Source: Poa pratensis (Eukaryota > Streptophyta > Magnoliopsida > Poales > Poaceae). From it: a DNA stretch of 64,000 nt. The stretch lies in the NCBI GenBank assembly GCA_947311845.1, contig CAMZMU010000089.1, positions 27,197,769-27,261,768 on the forward strand, written 5' to 3'. Positions 11,250 through 21,328 of the stretch are shown here, piece by piece. How positions within the stretch are numbered: the first letter of the stretch is position 1; every line of letters begins with the position of its first letter. The translations under genes and the position numbers were made by a program. Below the pieces are notes generated by a model. It saw nothing but the letters and a program-made list of their open reading frames with translations, was not told the origin of the DNA and did not search any database.

Positions 11250-12840
11250 TATTCGTTTTTCAGCTGAACACAAAACTTAACGATGGTTGTTCTTCTAAGG
11301 ACCGTCCCTCTCTTGGAGGATTTCCAATAGCTGCCCTATGTTAGGCCATAACTATTTTGTATGCCATTTGAGGGTCAAAATCTTACTCCACCAGCTGTTG
11401 TTAATGTATATTTTGCTCAAATGTTTTTGGGCAGCCCCAAAAATAGCAGTTCCATGTTGTCCTCCCGTCGTCTCTCCTCCCATGACAACCGCGCCCCTCC
11501 ACTGCCATTGATTTGGCCTTGAATTCGGCAATTCCAGCAACTCTGACCAATACGGCCGCAAATCAGCACCACTGCTGAGCGCACCATGGATCGGGAGGGA
11601 TTTGGCCTCGAGGGATGCGGTCACTATCCTCCGGCGTGCGTCCACCATCGCCTCCCATCCATAGCTCTGGTCAGTGAGCGAACGAGCGGCCCTCCTCTCA
11701 TCCCCTTCCTCACGGTACTTCTCCTTCACTGCGAGCACGTACACGAGGGACACACTAGCTCTACCTCTGGCAACACCTCGACCAGCCCCCCTCACACGTA
11801 GCCATCAGGCTCGCCTAGTCTAGAGATTAAAAAATTCACAATTGTTACTTTTCGATCGTACGGTTTATACTATGGTGCTAGACCAATACGTACAATATTT
11901 GTTCGAGATGACTATTGATTTGTACCTATTGTTGCATGATGCACTAACTTTTAGTCAGACTAATATACCATATATTGATCTCCGCAATAATATATTCGGG
12001 CGCAGCAAAGCGCCAAACCCTTCTAGTCATTAAAGAAGGGAGACCGTCGTGAAGGTTCTAGTACGTGAGCTGGTGGGGCGCGGGTCGATGCGTGGCAATG
12101 TAGGGATCAGGTCGAGGACGTATCTTGTGCACCCAGGGAACTTGTGTACCCGCTGCACCCGACGGTCGGTTGACCACCTTACATGTTTCTAAAAAATCCG
12201 AAAAAATTTAGCACATTGATACAACATAAATATACATCGTAAAAAAAATTCAAGTCTAAAGATGAAACACAACATCAAGAGAAAAAATGACAAAATTTTA
12301 TGAATAGTGTCAATGGGCTAAATTCAAAGCCAACTAACAATTTGACACTATTCATTGTCCGAATTGTCCATTTTGTTTCTTGATCTGTCTTATGAACACT
12401 GTTTTTAAGTTTCGAAGAAATGTGACAAAAATTTTGGATGTCGACAATGATTACTTCTACAACTGTGCAAAATTTCAGTGCGAAATATTATGTAGATTTG
12501 TCAGAGTTTGTCTTTTTTGTTTAGGCCGGAATACAAACTATTTCGGGTTGAAAATTTACAGAACCGTATAATACATCGCTGTTAATATCTATGATGGTTT
12601 ACATAATTTTCGAAAACATAAAAAATGCCGATTTTAAAAAATAACCATGGAGCCCGTGCTCCAAATGGACTTTTCCGATTCCTACTTTCGTTTTCAGTAC
12701 GAGTTACGCAACTGATGCTGAGATGGTACTGCACGCAGCCTGCTTGCATGCACTGCTGCCGATTACTCTACACGTACTGGTCAAAGCACACTGCAAATAA
12801 AAACTAGTAAGTCGTATAAAAGTTTGCGAGTACATACACT
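11250..12840. other. Intergenic stretch, no gene recognised
   Basis: A moderately GC-rich patch at 11450-11800 is open in two opposite frames without a family match. AT-rich sequence follows from 11820. The patch 12130-12640 looks like decayed transposon sequence, but no paired terminal repeats were found. Confidence 0.35.
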
Positions 12841-12841
12841 A

Positions 12842-13190
12842 AAACCGAAGTACAAAAAATGTGGTAATACGAGGTACAAAAAATGAAAGCCCAAGTACAA
12901 AAATCACGAAATACAAAACACCGAGATGCAAAGTACAAAATAGCCGAAGTAAAAAATCACTTAAACCAGAGGTACAAAAATATTAAATCTGAAGTACAAA
13001 ACATTGAAAATATTGAAAGGCTAAGTACAAACGGAGTACAAAACTCTCAAAGTACAAAGCACAAAAACCTGAAGTATAAAAATACTGAAATATAAAAAAT
13101 ACAAAAATCGGAAAAAGCCAAATACAAAAACATGCTCGCTCGGAGTATAAACGTACACAATATAGATCTCGAGATACAATTACAAAAAAG
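12842..13190. repeat. Degenerate TACAAAA minisatellite-like field
   Basis: The motif (G)TACAAAA or TATAAAA recurs about 18 times in 350 bp at irregular spacing of roughly 10-25 bp, often as 'GAAGTACAAAA'. The spacing is too irregular for a simple tandem array. Short open frames across it are compositional. Confidence 0.7.
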
Positions 13191-14374
13191 AAGTTTGCCA
13201 TACCTGGGATCTAGTTTTGGAAATCCCGAAGCCATTAGCTCAAAAGTGAAAAAAAATCGTAATTTGGACAAACAGTTCTCATTTTTTTAAACATTCAGTT
13301 TCCAAAACTAAAAGGGAAAATTGGACTCCCACGTGTGGTATCACTTTCTCTCTCATACTCATACTACTTTTATTCTCGTTGCGACAGTTGGCAGGCATGC
13401 AGGCCATCCGGGATCGAGACCGTGCAAAGGAGAAGGTGACACTTGCCGCGACGAGAGCGCACACGCCGTGAATGTTCGAAAGGTTTGTCTTTTTCTAGTA
13501 ATTTCCGCCACCACAAATGGGGCTTCACGCTGAATAGGTAAAAACTGCAAGGAGACAAAAACATGATGGTGTTTTGACTCGTAGGTCTACATACACTCGT
13601 TATGGCAATATATTTTAAACACCTTAAAAAGTGTCTAAAATTCCAAATAAAAATTTCGGATGTGTACATCCAAACTTTCTATATCCGCAGAAAAAGTTTC
13701 GGGATTTTTTTTGTGGGCTGTGTAAAAAATACCAAAAATAAGTCTTGCGTATGGTCATTTCGGAATGCCGGAATTTGTCTTTTTACACATGGCACAAAAA
13801 TATCCTTTTTCACAAACATTGTATACTAATAAATGCCCAGATATGTACCTGAATTTTTGTCTGAAGTTTTTTTGACATTTTAGAATACGAATTTTGATTA
13901 GTGGGTACATCATATCTACACCTATGGGTCAAAACAGACTTTCTAGCAACTTTCACAATGTATTTTGGCGCATCAAACTCTGGCTGAGATCGCAGTGGGT
14001 GACTCCAGCCCATTCTCGAGCAGGTCGTTGTTGGTCATGTGGACCTAGCAATGGCCACCAATCTCGTTGCAATGGAACAGAATGGATGGCATGTGATAAG
14101 CCAGGGACGTGTGCCCAGGCGGTATTGGTTTTTCTGTGAGTATGAAATTTGGATGCTTCATTCCTGAATTTTCTTCAAGTCCGAGGCTAATGAAGGTACT
14201 TCACTCACACAACTTTGCAAAGAGCAAGCCCATTAATTTGCCACAGAAAGTACTCCACTCACACAACTTGCAACAAAACTAGTCAATCCGATATTCCATG
14301 GTTTACCCCAACTGGATGATTTCTAGATGCCCATTGCCCTATGCAGAAAAAGATATCGTGTAACTTAATTGCTA
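13191..14374. other. Intergenic stretch; its end is BBE2 distal 5' flank
   Basis: No gene seen at 13191-14150. The last 120 bp (about 14270-14372) match the distal upstream flank of BBE1 near 4550-4610 ('caaaactagtc', 'ttccatggttaccc', 'gcagaaaaagat'), so the BBE2 upstream region was split by later insertions. Confidence 0.5.
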
Positions 14375-15369
14375 CTCCCTCCATTTTTTTTTTGAAAGGA
14401 AGTTCGTGTACAAGATCAAACACAACAAGCACACACACGCACGAACACAAGCAGAGACCACTCAACACACGGCGAACACGGCACCACCAAGCAGCAGGCC
14501 GCCGTCGACCACCAGCAGCACGCCGCCAGGGAAGAAGGAGACGAGCTCACCTCGCACCGAAGCAGCCAGCTCGACCAACCATGTTGAGATGCCGCAGAAG
14601 CCATCCGACGCAGGCGCCGGAATCTTGACGGTAAACGAGTATCGGCTTCGAGCCGCCACCAAGCCGCCATCACCGCCTCACGCCGGAGACGAAGACGAAG
14701 GCGCCACCCATCTTCCGCACCGCCCACCGAGTCCACCGTCGAAGGAGAGCACCCCACCTGCAAACTTCCAGCGGATTTGAGCAAAAGCACCACCCCGCAC
14801 ATCGGCGGGGGACGAAGGACCCCAAGAACAAGAACCGCCACCGCCACCACGGTCGCCGGCTCGAGGGGGAGCACGCCGCGGCTCCGGAGAGCAGCGGACA
14901 TGCCAGAGGCGGCTGATCTGCCCAGGGCCTCCACCGAAGCACCGAGGGCAGAGGAGAGGACCGCCGCCTCCAAAAGCTTCTCCGGCCACGCCTCCAACTC
15001 CATTGCGCCGCCGGCAAGCAACCCACACACCCCTAGGCTATGTACACGGTGGGATCCGTCGATTCCCCGTCCTCCCGCCGCCGGAGCGGCCGCGGAGGGC
15101 GAGGAATCGAGCGGATCGCCGCCGGCGAGCTGGGCCGCACGGGATCGCCCAAAAATCGCCTCCTTGTTCACTGTAGGTGGGGAACGAGGGGAAGGGTCCA
15201 GGTGTTTTCAAAATGCATTTTTTAATAGAAGATGTTTTAGATGTTCCACATATTGTTTAGGTGCATACTAAAATAAGTGAACATACGCACTAAAACGTGT
15301 TTACATACATTTCTATACATGTGAATGTAGATACAACCTAAAACATTTTATATTAAAAAACGGTGGAAA
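14375..15369. mobile_element. Stowaway MITE split by a retroposed sequence
   Basis: The left end CTCCCTCC (14375-14382, after TA) and the right part 15216-15369 ('...ttatattaaaaaacggtgga' then TA) match the intact MITE at 57362-57522. They are separated by about 825 bp inserted in the T-run of the left arm. The right terminus has several substitutions. It lies in the upstream region of BBE2. Confidence 0.7.
14390..15215 (-). mobile_element. Retroposed GC-rich sequence inside the Stowaway MITE
   Basis: The insert begins on the + strand with a T-run and 'gaaaggaagttcgtgtacaa', so it carries a poly(A) tail on the minus strand. It is flanked by CATTTTTT on both sides (14382-14389 and 15216-15223), consistent with a target-site duplication. 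The GC-rich body is open in several frames with alanine/arginine-rich translations, and no domain is recognisable. A truncated LINE or a retroposed transcript would both fit. Confidence 0.5.
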
Positions 15370-15955
15370 TATATGTGTAAGTCTCATGTCCGCGTCATTC
15401 TAGGGGGGGTCAACACAGGCAAACCCAACATCACCACACCTCACCCACCCCACCCCCCTCCTCGCTCTGCACCCTCTCGCCGCCTCCCGGCAAAGCCTGG
15501 GGTAGTCGGCGGCAGTGCACCATCCTCCCCTTAGGGGCCTTCGGCTAGTGCGGCGCGGAGCCATGGACGGCGAGTTGTGGGTGGTGGAGAAGGGCGCCGG
15601 GGCGGCGGCCTCAAATAATTTCGGCGATGATGACAGTCGCATTGGTTGCGCGGCGGTGTCCAGTTGGATTTCGAGGTGTTTCAGCATGTCTCAGCGGTTC
15701 ACATGCTAGATCTGGGTTTGGGCGTCGGTCGGTGGGGTGATTTGACGTTCTTCCGGTGGTGGTGCCCGTGACGAGGGCGAGCAACTTGGGCATGGTGGCT
15801 GCGCAGGTAGTGTCCCGGCCGGATTTCTAGGCATCATCAGTTTTCATCTTTATGCTTTGTGTTTTGTTTGAATGCGAACACCTGAATTTAAATTTCTGGA
15901 TCCGTCCCTGCCGCATATGTGTATTTGGTATCGTCTAGATTGTTATAAAAAAAGT
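15370..15955. other. Unidentified GC-rich insertion in the BBE2 upstream region
   Basis: BBE1/BBE2 upstream homology stops before this block and resumes near 15960 ('gaaggccagcc'), so the block is an insertion of about 580 bp. It has short open frames on both strands and no recognised product. Confidence 0.4.
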
Positions 15956-16040
15956 ACTATCGAACACAGCTAAGGAAGGCCAGCCAGCTAATCCGTCCGA
16001 CGCAAGTAGGAGTAACTGATAAATAACGATGAACAATGCA

Positions 16041-16185
16041 AAAAGGGTTGACCAAGAATTCCCCGCCACCTAGCTCTAACTCTTGCGCACGTTTAAAAAA
16101 AGTGATCGTCACGTCTTAGTTCTTACATGGAAAACAGCCAAACAGGATCCGCATGGACTATGACTAAGACTATGTTACTATGTAA
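16041..16185 (+). promoter_or_regulatory. BBE2 core promoter with altered TATA box
   Basis: TTGACC (16048-16053) and 'CCCCGCCAC' are conserved with BBE1. The site aligned with the BBE1 TATA box reads CTATGTAA (16178-16185) instead of CTATATAA. Extra bases have also been added between 'ggatccgcatgg' and this site. Whether transcription uses this weakened box is unknown. Confidence 0.55.
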
Positions 16186-16237
16186 CGAGCTGATCACGAG
16201 CTCATAAGCACCCTGTCCTTGGAGCTTGGAGGTGAAT

Positions 16238-17803
16238 ATGGCGATGTCCACACGCACAGCACTCCTGCTCACATTAGGCTTCCTCGCTTGCCACGTGCCC
16301 GTCCCGTCCTTGTCTGCCTCCGGCGACTACCTTCGGTGCCTCTCTGCTAAGATCCCCAGCCAGCTCGTGTTCACGCCAAGTTCGCCGTCCTTCACTTCGG
16401 TCCTCAAGTCCTCCATCAGGAACCCCAAGTTCTTCACCTCTAGCACGGTGAGACCGATCGTCATCGTCACCCCGACGAATGCCTCCCACGTCCAGGCCGC
16501 CGTTGTCTGCGGCCGCCGCCACGACGTGCGCATCCGCGTGCGCAGCGGTGGGCACGACTACGAGGGCCTCTCGTACCGGTCTGAGCGGCCCGGGACGTTC
16601 GCCGTTGTGGACCTCGCAAACCTCCGCGCCGTGCGCGTCAACCGTGACGCGGCCACGGCGTGGGTGGACTCTGGCGCGACCATCGGGGAGCTGTATTACA
16701 GCATCGCCAAGAACAACTCCAAGGTCGCTCCGGGGCTCGCGTTCCCCGCGGGCGCGTGCCCGACCGTTGGCATGGGCGGCCTGATCAGCGGTGGCGGCAT
16801 GGGCCTGATGATGCGCAAGTACGGCCTCTCCGCCGACAACGTCCTGGACGCCATGATGGTCGACGCAAACGGGACGCTCCTGGACAAGAAGACCATGGGG
16901 AGGGACCTCTTCTGGGCCATCCGCGGCGGCGGTGGCGGGAACTTCGGCATAGTGCTGTCGTGGAAGGTCAGACTCGTGGAGGTCCCACCGACGGTGACCT
17001 TCTTCAACATACAGAAGAGCGTCGACCAGGGCGCGGTCGGCGTCGTGACCAAATGGCAAACGCTGGCGCCAGCCCTTCCTGACGAGCTCAGCATACGGGT
17101 GGTCGTGCAGAGCAAGTCGGCCCTGTTCCAGTCCCTGTACCTCGGCAACTGCAGCACGCTCGTGCCGACGATGAGCTCCCTCTTCCCCGAGCTCAACATG
17201 ACGCACGCTGACTGCAGGGAGATGACCTGGCTGCAGTCCACGGTCTGCGTCAACTCGGGCGACACCAAGACGCCCGTCGAGACGCTCCTCAACCGGACGA
17301 CAAGCCTGACCACCTTCACCAAGAACAAGTCCGACTACGTCAATCAGGCCATCACAAAGGCCACGTGGGAAAAGATCTTCCCCTGGTTCACCAGGGCTGG
17401 CGCGGGGATCATCATCCTAGAGCCCCACGGCGGGAAAGTCGGCAGCATTACCGATGCCGACACGCCGTACCCTCACCGGAGCGGCGTCCTCTACAACATC
17501 CAGTACGTGGCGTTCTGGACGGGCAACGGGACGGACGCCCCCAACTGGATCAGGGGCCTCTACAACTTCATGGAGCCGTTCGTGACCAAGTACCCGAGGG
17601 CCGCGTACGTGAACTACCGTGACCTCGACATCGGGGAGAACACGATTGTCGGCGGGGTAACGAGCTACGAAAGAGCCAAGGTGTGGGGTGAGAAGTACTT
17701 CGGGGGAAACTTCAAAAGGCTCGCCATCACCAAGGGTAAGGTGGACGCTGGCGACTACTTCAGGAACGAGCAGAGTGTGCCGCCACTTGTCCCCAGGAAA
17801 TGA
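16238..17803 (+). CDS. BBE2: intact berberine bridge enzyme-like FAD oxidoreductase
   Basis: A 521-residue secreted flavoenzyme of normal family length, intronless like many BBE-like genes. The frame is also open upstream, but the ATG at 16238 matches BBE1 and starts directly at a signal peptide ('ALLLTLGFLACHVPVPS'). FAD_binding_4 spans about residues 65-220. The covalent flavin ligands are His106 in 'RSGGHDYEG' and Cys174 in 'GACPTVGMGG'. The C-terminal BBE domain starts around residue 455 ('YVNYRDLDIG') and ends 'PPLVPRK'. Residue Cys+3 is Val177, where the other copies have Ile. In Phl p 4, EcBBE and AtBBE-like 15 this position controls reaction with oxygen, so oxidase activity is inferred. 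The usual His/Asn after 'GG' is Leu. Substrate unknown; a carbohydrate or a phenylpropanoid alcohol is most plausible. Confidence 0.93.
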   Translation: MAMSTRTALLLTLGFLACHVPVPSLSASGDYLRCLSAKIPSQLVFTPSSPSFTSVLKSSIRNPKFFTSSTVRPIVIVTPTNASHVQAAVVCGRRHDVRIRVRSGGHDYEGLSYRSERPGTFAVVDLANLRAVRVNRDAATAWVDSGATIGELYYSIAKNNSKVAPGLAFPAGACPTVGMGGLISGGGMGLMMRKYGLSADNVLDAMMVDANGTLLDKKTMGRDLFWAIRGGGGGNFGIVLSWKVRLVEVPPTVTFFNIQKSVDQGAVGVVTKWQTLAPALPDELSIRVVVQSKSALFQSLYLGNCSTLVPTMSSLFPELNMTHADCREMTWLQSTVCVNSGDTKTPVETLLNRTTSLTTFTKNKSDYVNQAITKATWEKIFPWFTRAGAGIIILEPHGGKVGSITDADTPYPHRSGVLYNIQYVAFWTGNGTDAPNWIRGLYNFMEPFVTKYPRAAYVNYRDLDIGENTIVGGVTSYERAKVWGEKYFGGNFKRLAITKGKVDAGDYFRNEQSVPPLVPRK

Positions 17804-18405
17804 ACAAGATCGAGCAAGCTGGCGGCCGGGCTAATTTATGGAGAGATAGGCCTAGCCGTCGGTTTAAAAAGCGGTTTTTTATGGTATCTGTCATGCATTA
17901 GGGATAGCTAGTGGTTATGTTTGCTATTTTGGCTAAACACATTCGGCTGATTTTCGAGTATTGTGGAAAAATTGTTACGGACTCACGTGTAATCGTGTTA
18001 GGAGCTCATGCGGTAGCAGTTGTTCCTGAAAAATGTCCTGCTGCAATTTGTGATCGACAGGTAGGTCTGTGAATTTTCATCCGCATCAAACTGTATGTAC
18101 TTCCATCGTCGATGTCGATCAGGTCATCCTAGCTTGCTTGTTTTGATTCCTGGACAATTGCTGCCAGTGTACTTTCTATTTATATACTGAGATTGAGTTA
18201 TGGACTTATGGCCATTTCGCCCAGGCTTAATTGAGCCAACTGGCACAACACTATTGATTTGCCTCCTCTATTCGTTTATTTAGGGGTCTCCTCTATTATG
18301 GGTCATTAACTTATCTAGTTGGCATGTTGTTCTTTTGATGATGTTTGGTCCTTGTCTCATTGAAATGTTTTTCATTTTTTCTAAGAGCGACATGGGTCTC
18401 CATCA
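17804..18405 (+). other. BBE2 3' flank
   Basis: 3' UTR and downstream sequence. It aligns with 6480-6737 after BBE1 and with the orphan copy at 9902-10450, giving three copies of one flank. It contains no other gene. Confidence 0.6.
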
Positions 18406-18409
18406 CATT

Positions 18410-18900
18410 ACTTTTTTTTTAGAAAAAGGCCAACCAATTTATTGATCATCAGCAACAGTACAAAGAAACCAAAAGTAATAAAAATTACAAATAGATCTTC
18501 GGACCTCCTAGCGACGACTACGAACACAAAAGCGAGCCGAAGGCGCGCCGCCGTCGTCACCCCTCCCTCAACGGAGCGGGTAAAGCTTGTCGTAGTAGAG
18601 ATTGTTGTAGTAGACAGACGGGAAATCGTCGTGTTAAGGCCCCGATGGACCATCGCACCAGAGTAGTAACCATCGCCAATGATGACAACCGTAAATCGGA
18701 AGGGCCAGACCTGTAACCACAAGGACGAACACGAAAACGGACTGGATCCCAAGAGATCCGCCGGACACACGTCTCTACCAACACCACCGAAAGGTACCAA
18801 CAAATAACTTGAAAAGGCAAAGACGCCCGCGCCAACTGGGTCACATCTTCAAAATGATAGATACAACAAGGAAGCCACATCTAAGACGTAGCAATTGATC
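18410..18900 (-). mobile_element. Retroposed fragment with poly(A) tail on minus strand
   Basis: A T-run at 18411-18419 is followed by 'agaaaaaggccaaccaattt', typical of the 3' end of Triticeae LINE copies read in reverse. It interrupts the BBE2-type flank right after 'catgggtctccatcac'. No RT domain is left. Confidence 0.45.
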
Positions 18901-19019
18901 CGACTCATGAGATCTACAGTTTGACGAAAGTACGTGTTATAGTATCTAATTTGTAGCTCCGTAGCAACACAAGGGTATTTAGCTAGTTACATATATAATT
19001 ACCAGTTTTATACCTGGTG

Positions 19020-19375
19020 GACTCACCTGGTGCAATGCTTGGGAACGGATAGACCAACAGTTCTCCAATATTGGCACGCCTTGGCCTCGACGCCGTCTGC
19101 CCCCCAAAGGACCTCATGTCGGCAATCACACTAATCACCTGGGAGATCTAGAAGGAAAGAAATGCGAGGGTATTCAATAACAAGTTCGTTGCGCCACTGA
19201 CGCTCTTCTAAAAGATCAAGGATGAAAGCAGGAACTGGACTTTGGCAGGAGCCAAGCATTTAGCGGAAGTTATCTCTTAAGTTTACCGTGTGGCCTTTTT
19301 TTTTACTTTGGCTTAGGCCGTACCATGTTTGCTTCTTCTATATCAATATAAGTGGCAAAGCTTTTGCCTTTGTTT
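19020..19375 (+). mobile_element. LINE 3'-end fragment (RT C-terminal tail)
   Basis: Translation at about 19135-19280 gives 'WEIWKERNARVFNNKF' and 'AGAKHLAEVIS', the usual last segment of plant LINE ORF2 after the zinc-binding region. Stops are present. A U-rich 3' UTR follows to about 19375. Confidence 0.65.
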
Positions 19376-21261
19376 CAAAACAATACCTAGTGGACTCCTT
19401 TTTAGCAGTTAATATATCTTCAACATTGTATCTACACAGATCATAACCGTTCGATCTTTCTAAATATACTAAAACATCACATCCGTTGTATCTACATGAT
19501 TGTACTAAAATTATTACATCCATAATATTACATCTGATTTTAATAAATATGCATACATGTTAGAACTTCATGACTATTCTTAAACAAATAATGATTGGCA
19601 GATCTTCGAGATCATATCTAAACCTATCTAAAGCTATAGTATGGGAGAGATAAAGGAAATATATTAATTTAATCCAACCACCCGTTATACTCAGAATTAT
19701 CAAACCATGATTATCACTATGTAAATACATGTTAAAATAGGCAAAAAAGAAGATCATATCCTTATATTAGGGCTAAAATCCTTTTTTATTTTCATTAATT
19801 TTTATTAACATTCATCTCCAAAATAATTGCCAATCTTGCATATTAGAACCATGGCAAAAATATCATGTAGTTCAGAAATGTGAGAGAACATTGTTTATTT
19901 ATTTTAGAATGGATGGGAGGAAGAATAATATGAAGAAAGGAAAATAATTCCTATTATTTGGGCACCCGTCTTTAAACGACAAATGATTCATATTTCATTT
20001 TATAAATCTAAATGAGTCAAATATAGGATGGGAGGGGGTCTTCTCCTTATAACAACATCGCCCCTTGCTTCGACCCGAATTGTCTCTTCTGCACAAAAAA
20101 TCCAAGTTTTAAAACCTCCAAATTGCCACCCTCAAACCACGATACTAATATTTCCTTGTAATTCCTATTCTTTTTTCTGTAACATTGAGGATCAACATGA
20201 TATCTTACATCAACGTTAAAGATACCAATGAAGCAGAATAATCGAATGTGTAATCTAGTCTAGTATAAAGAACGGAGTATCTTCCTACACTTTTGACCTG
20301 TAATATTGAGCAATGAGTACTATAGGATCCACAATGATCCTGTTGTAATACTCTGAGAGGCGTATATTAGTAGAGCGGGATTTTCACCAGTGTTATGTCG
20401 ATGATTTGGACACTACAACAAGCAGTGGTGTGTTAGGACACCGCATACACCTTCTCGTTGGGATTTCAAGCCTTTTTACGTCGAAATATCTCCAGAGCTG
20501 GGACGTGCTCGATGATACGATGAGTCCGTGTACAACTCAACTCAACGTCATATCGACAAATTCGACAACAGGGTGCTTCTAGCAAGGCCGACCATTGGTG
20601 CTCCTACTCCACGCCAGATCCTCAAAGTCATGGGTGCAACTCGTATTCGCATGCAATAAGGCCAGAACGGCAGAACCGAACGTGCGTTAGTTTCTAATGT
20701 AAATTAAGCAGCGCATGCTGGTCCCTTTTCCTTTACGCGTGCGTTAGTTTCTACAGTAGTTCGTTAAAGCAAATCTGTTGTTAGGTAGATCTCTGAACAG
20801 ATCACGTAACCTTGCTTGCGTCCTATCTAGTGGTTGTTGTGTGCCGGCCATATAAAGGTCTAGGCTATCATCGGCCATTGTAAATCAGGTTAATTAGTTT
20901 TTGGGCGAGACTAACAAATAGAAAAACGCATCATGCATGCAGGGGTCCACTGTGGATCCTGATTTCGTTGTTGCTTGGCGTGTGGAGTTGATCTGAAAGG
21001 ATTATCGTGGCTTCTACGTCTATCGATCCCTGACCCATAGTAGTATACAACATGGTACAGTGTTTGATGTGAATCTTTTCGTTAAGTATAATGAAACGTC
21101 AGGCCACCATTCACATGCTAATTAACAAGACAGAAGCTATTGGAGATGTTATGGACATATTACTTTTCTTATCCAATCAAATCTCTAGAAGCACCCTAGG
21201 TAGCCACTGCAACGAGAGTCACATCATCAGCAGATCAAATATCAACCAGCGAGGACAGCAG
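19376..21261. other. AT-rich intergenic stretch before BBE3
   Basis: No gene recognised. The part 20430-20680 has a retroelement-like composition but no readable domain. The last few hundred bases are the BBE3 promoter region. Confidence 0.35.
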
Positions 21262-21269
21262 TATATATA
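21262..21269 (+). promoter_or_regulatory. TATA box of BBE3
   Basis: TATATATA lies 60 bp before the BBE3 ATG, the same spacing class as in BBE1, BBE4 and BBE5. Confidence 0.65.
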
Positions 21270-21328
21270 CGAGCTTTGGCCAAGTAGTTCAAGCACAGCC
21301 CCCTCATCACTGCCTGAAGCAAATTAAC

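Noticed and set aside
14416..15171. 251-codon minus-strand ORF
   Set aside because: Low-complexity Ala/Leu/Ser-rich translation in a retroposed GC-rich insert, with competing frames on both strands.
16274..17206. Minus-strand open frame of 310 codons opposite BBE2
   Set aside because: A shadow of GC-rich codon usage on the other strand; similar shadows lie opposite BBE1, BBE3, BBE4 and BBE5. No start context or family features.
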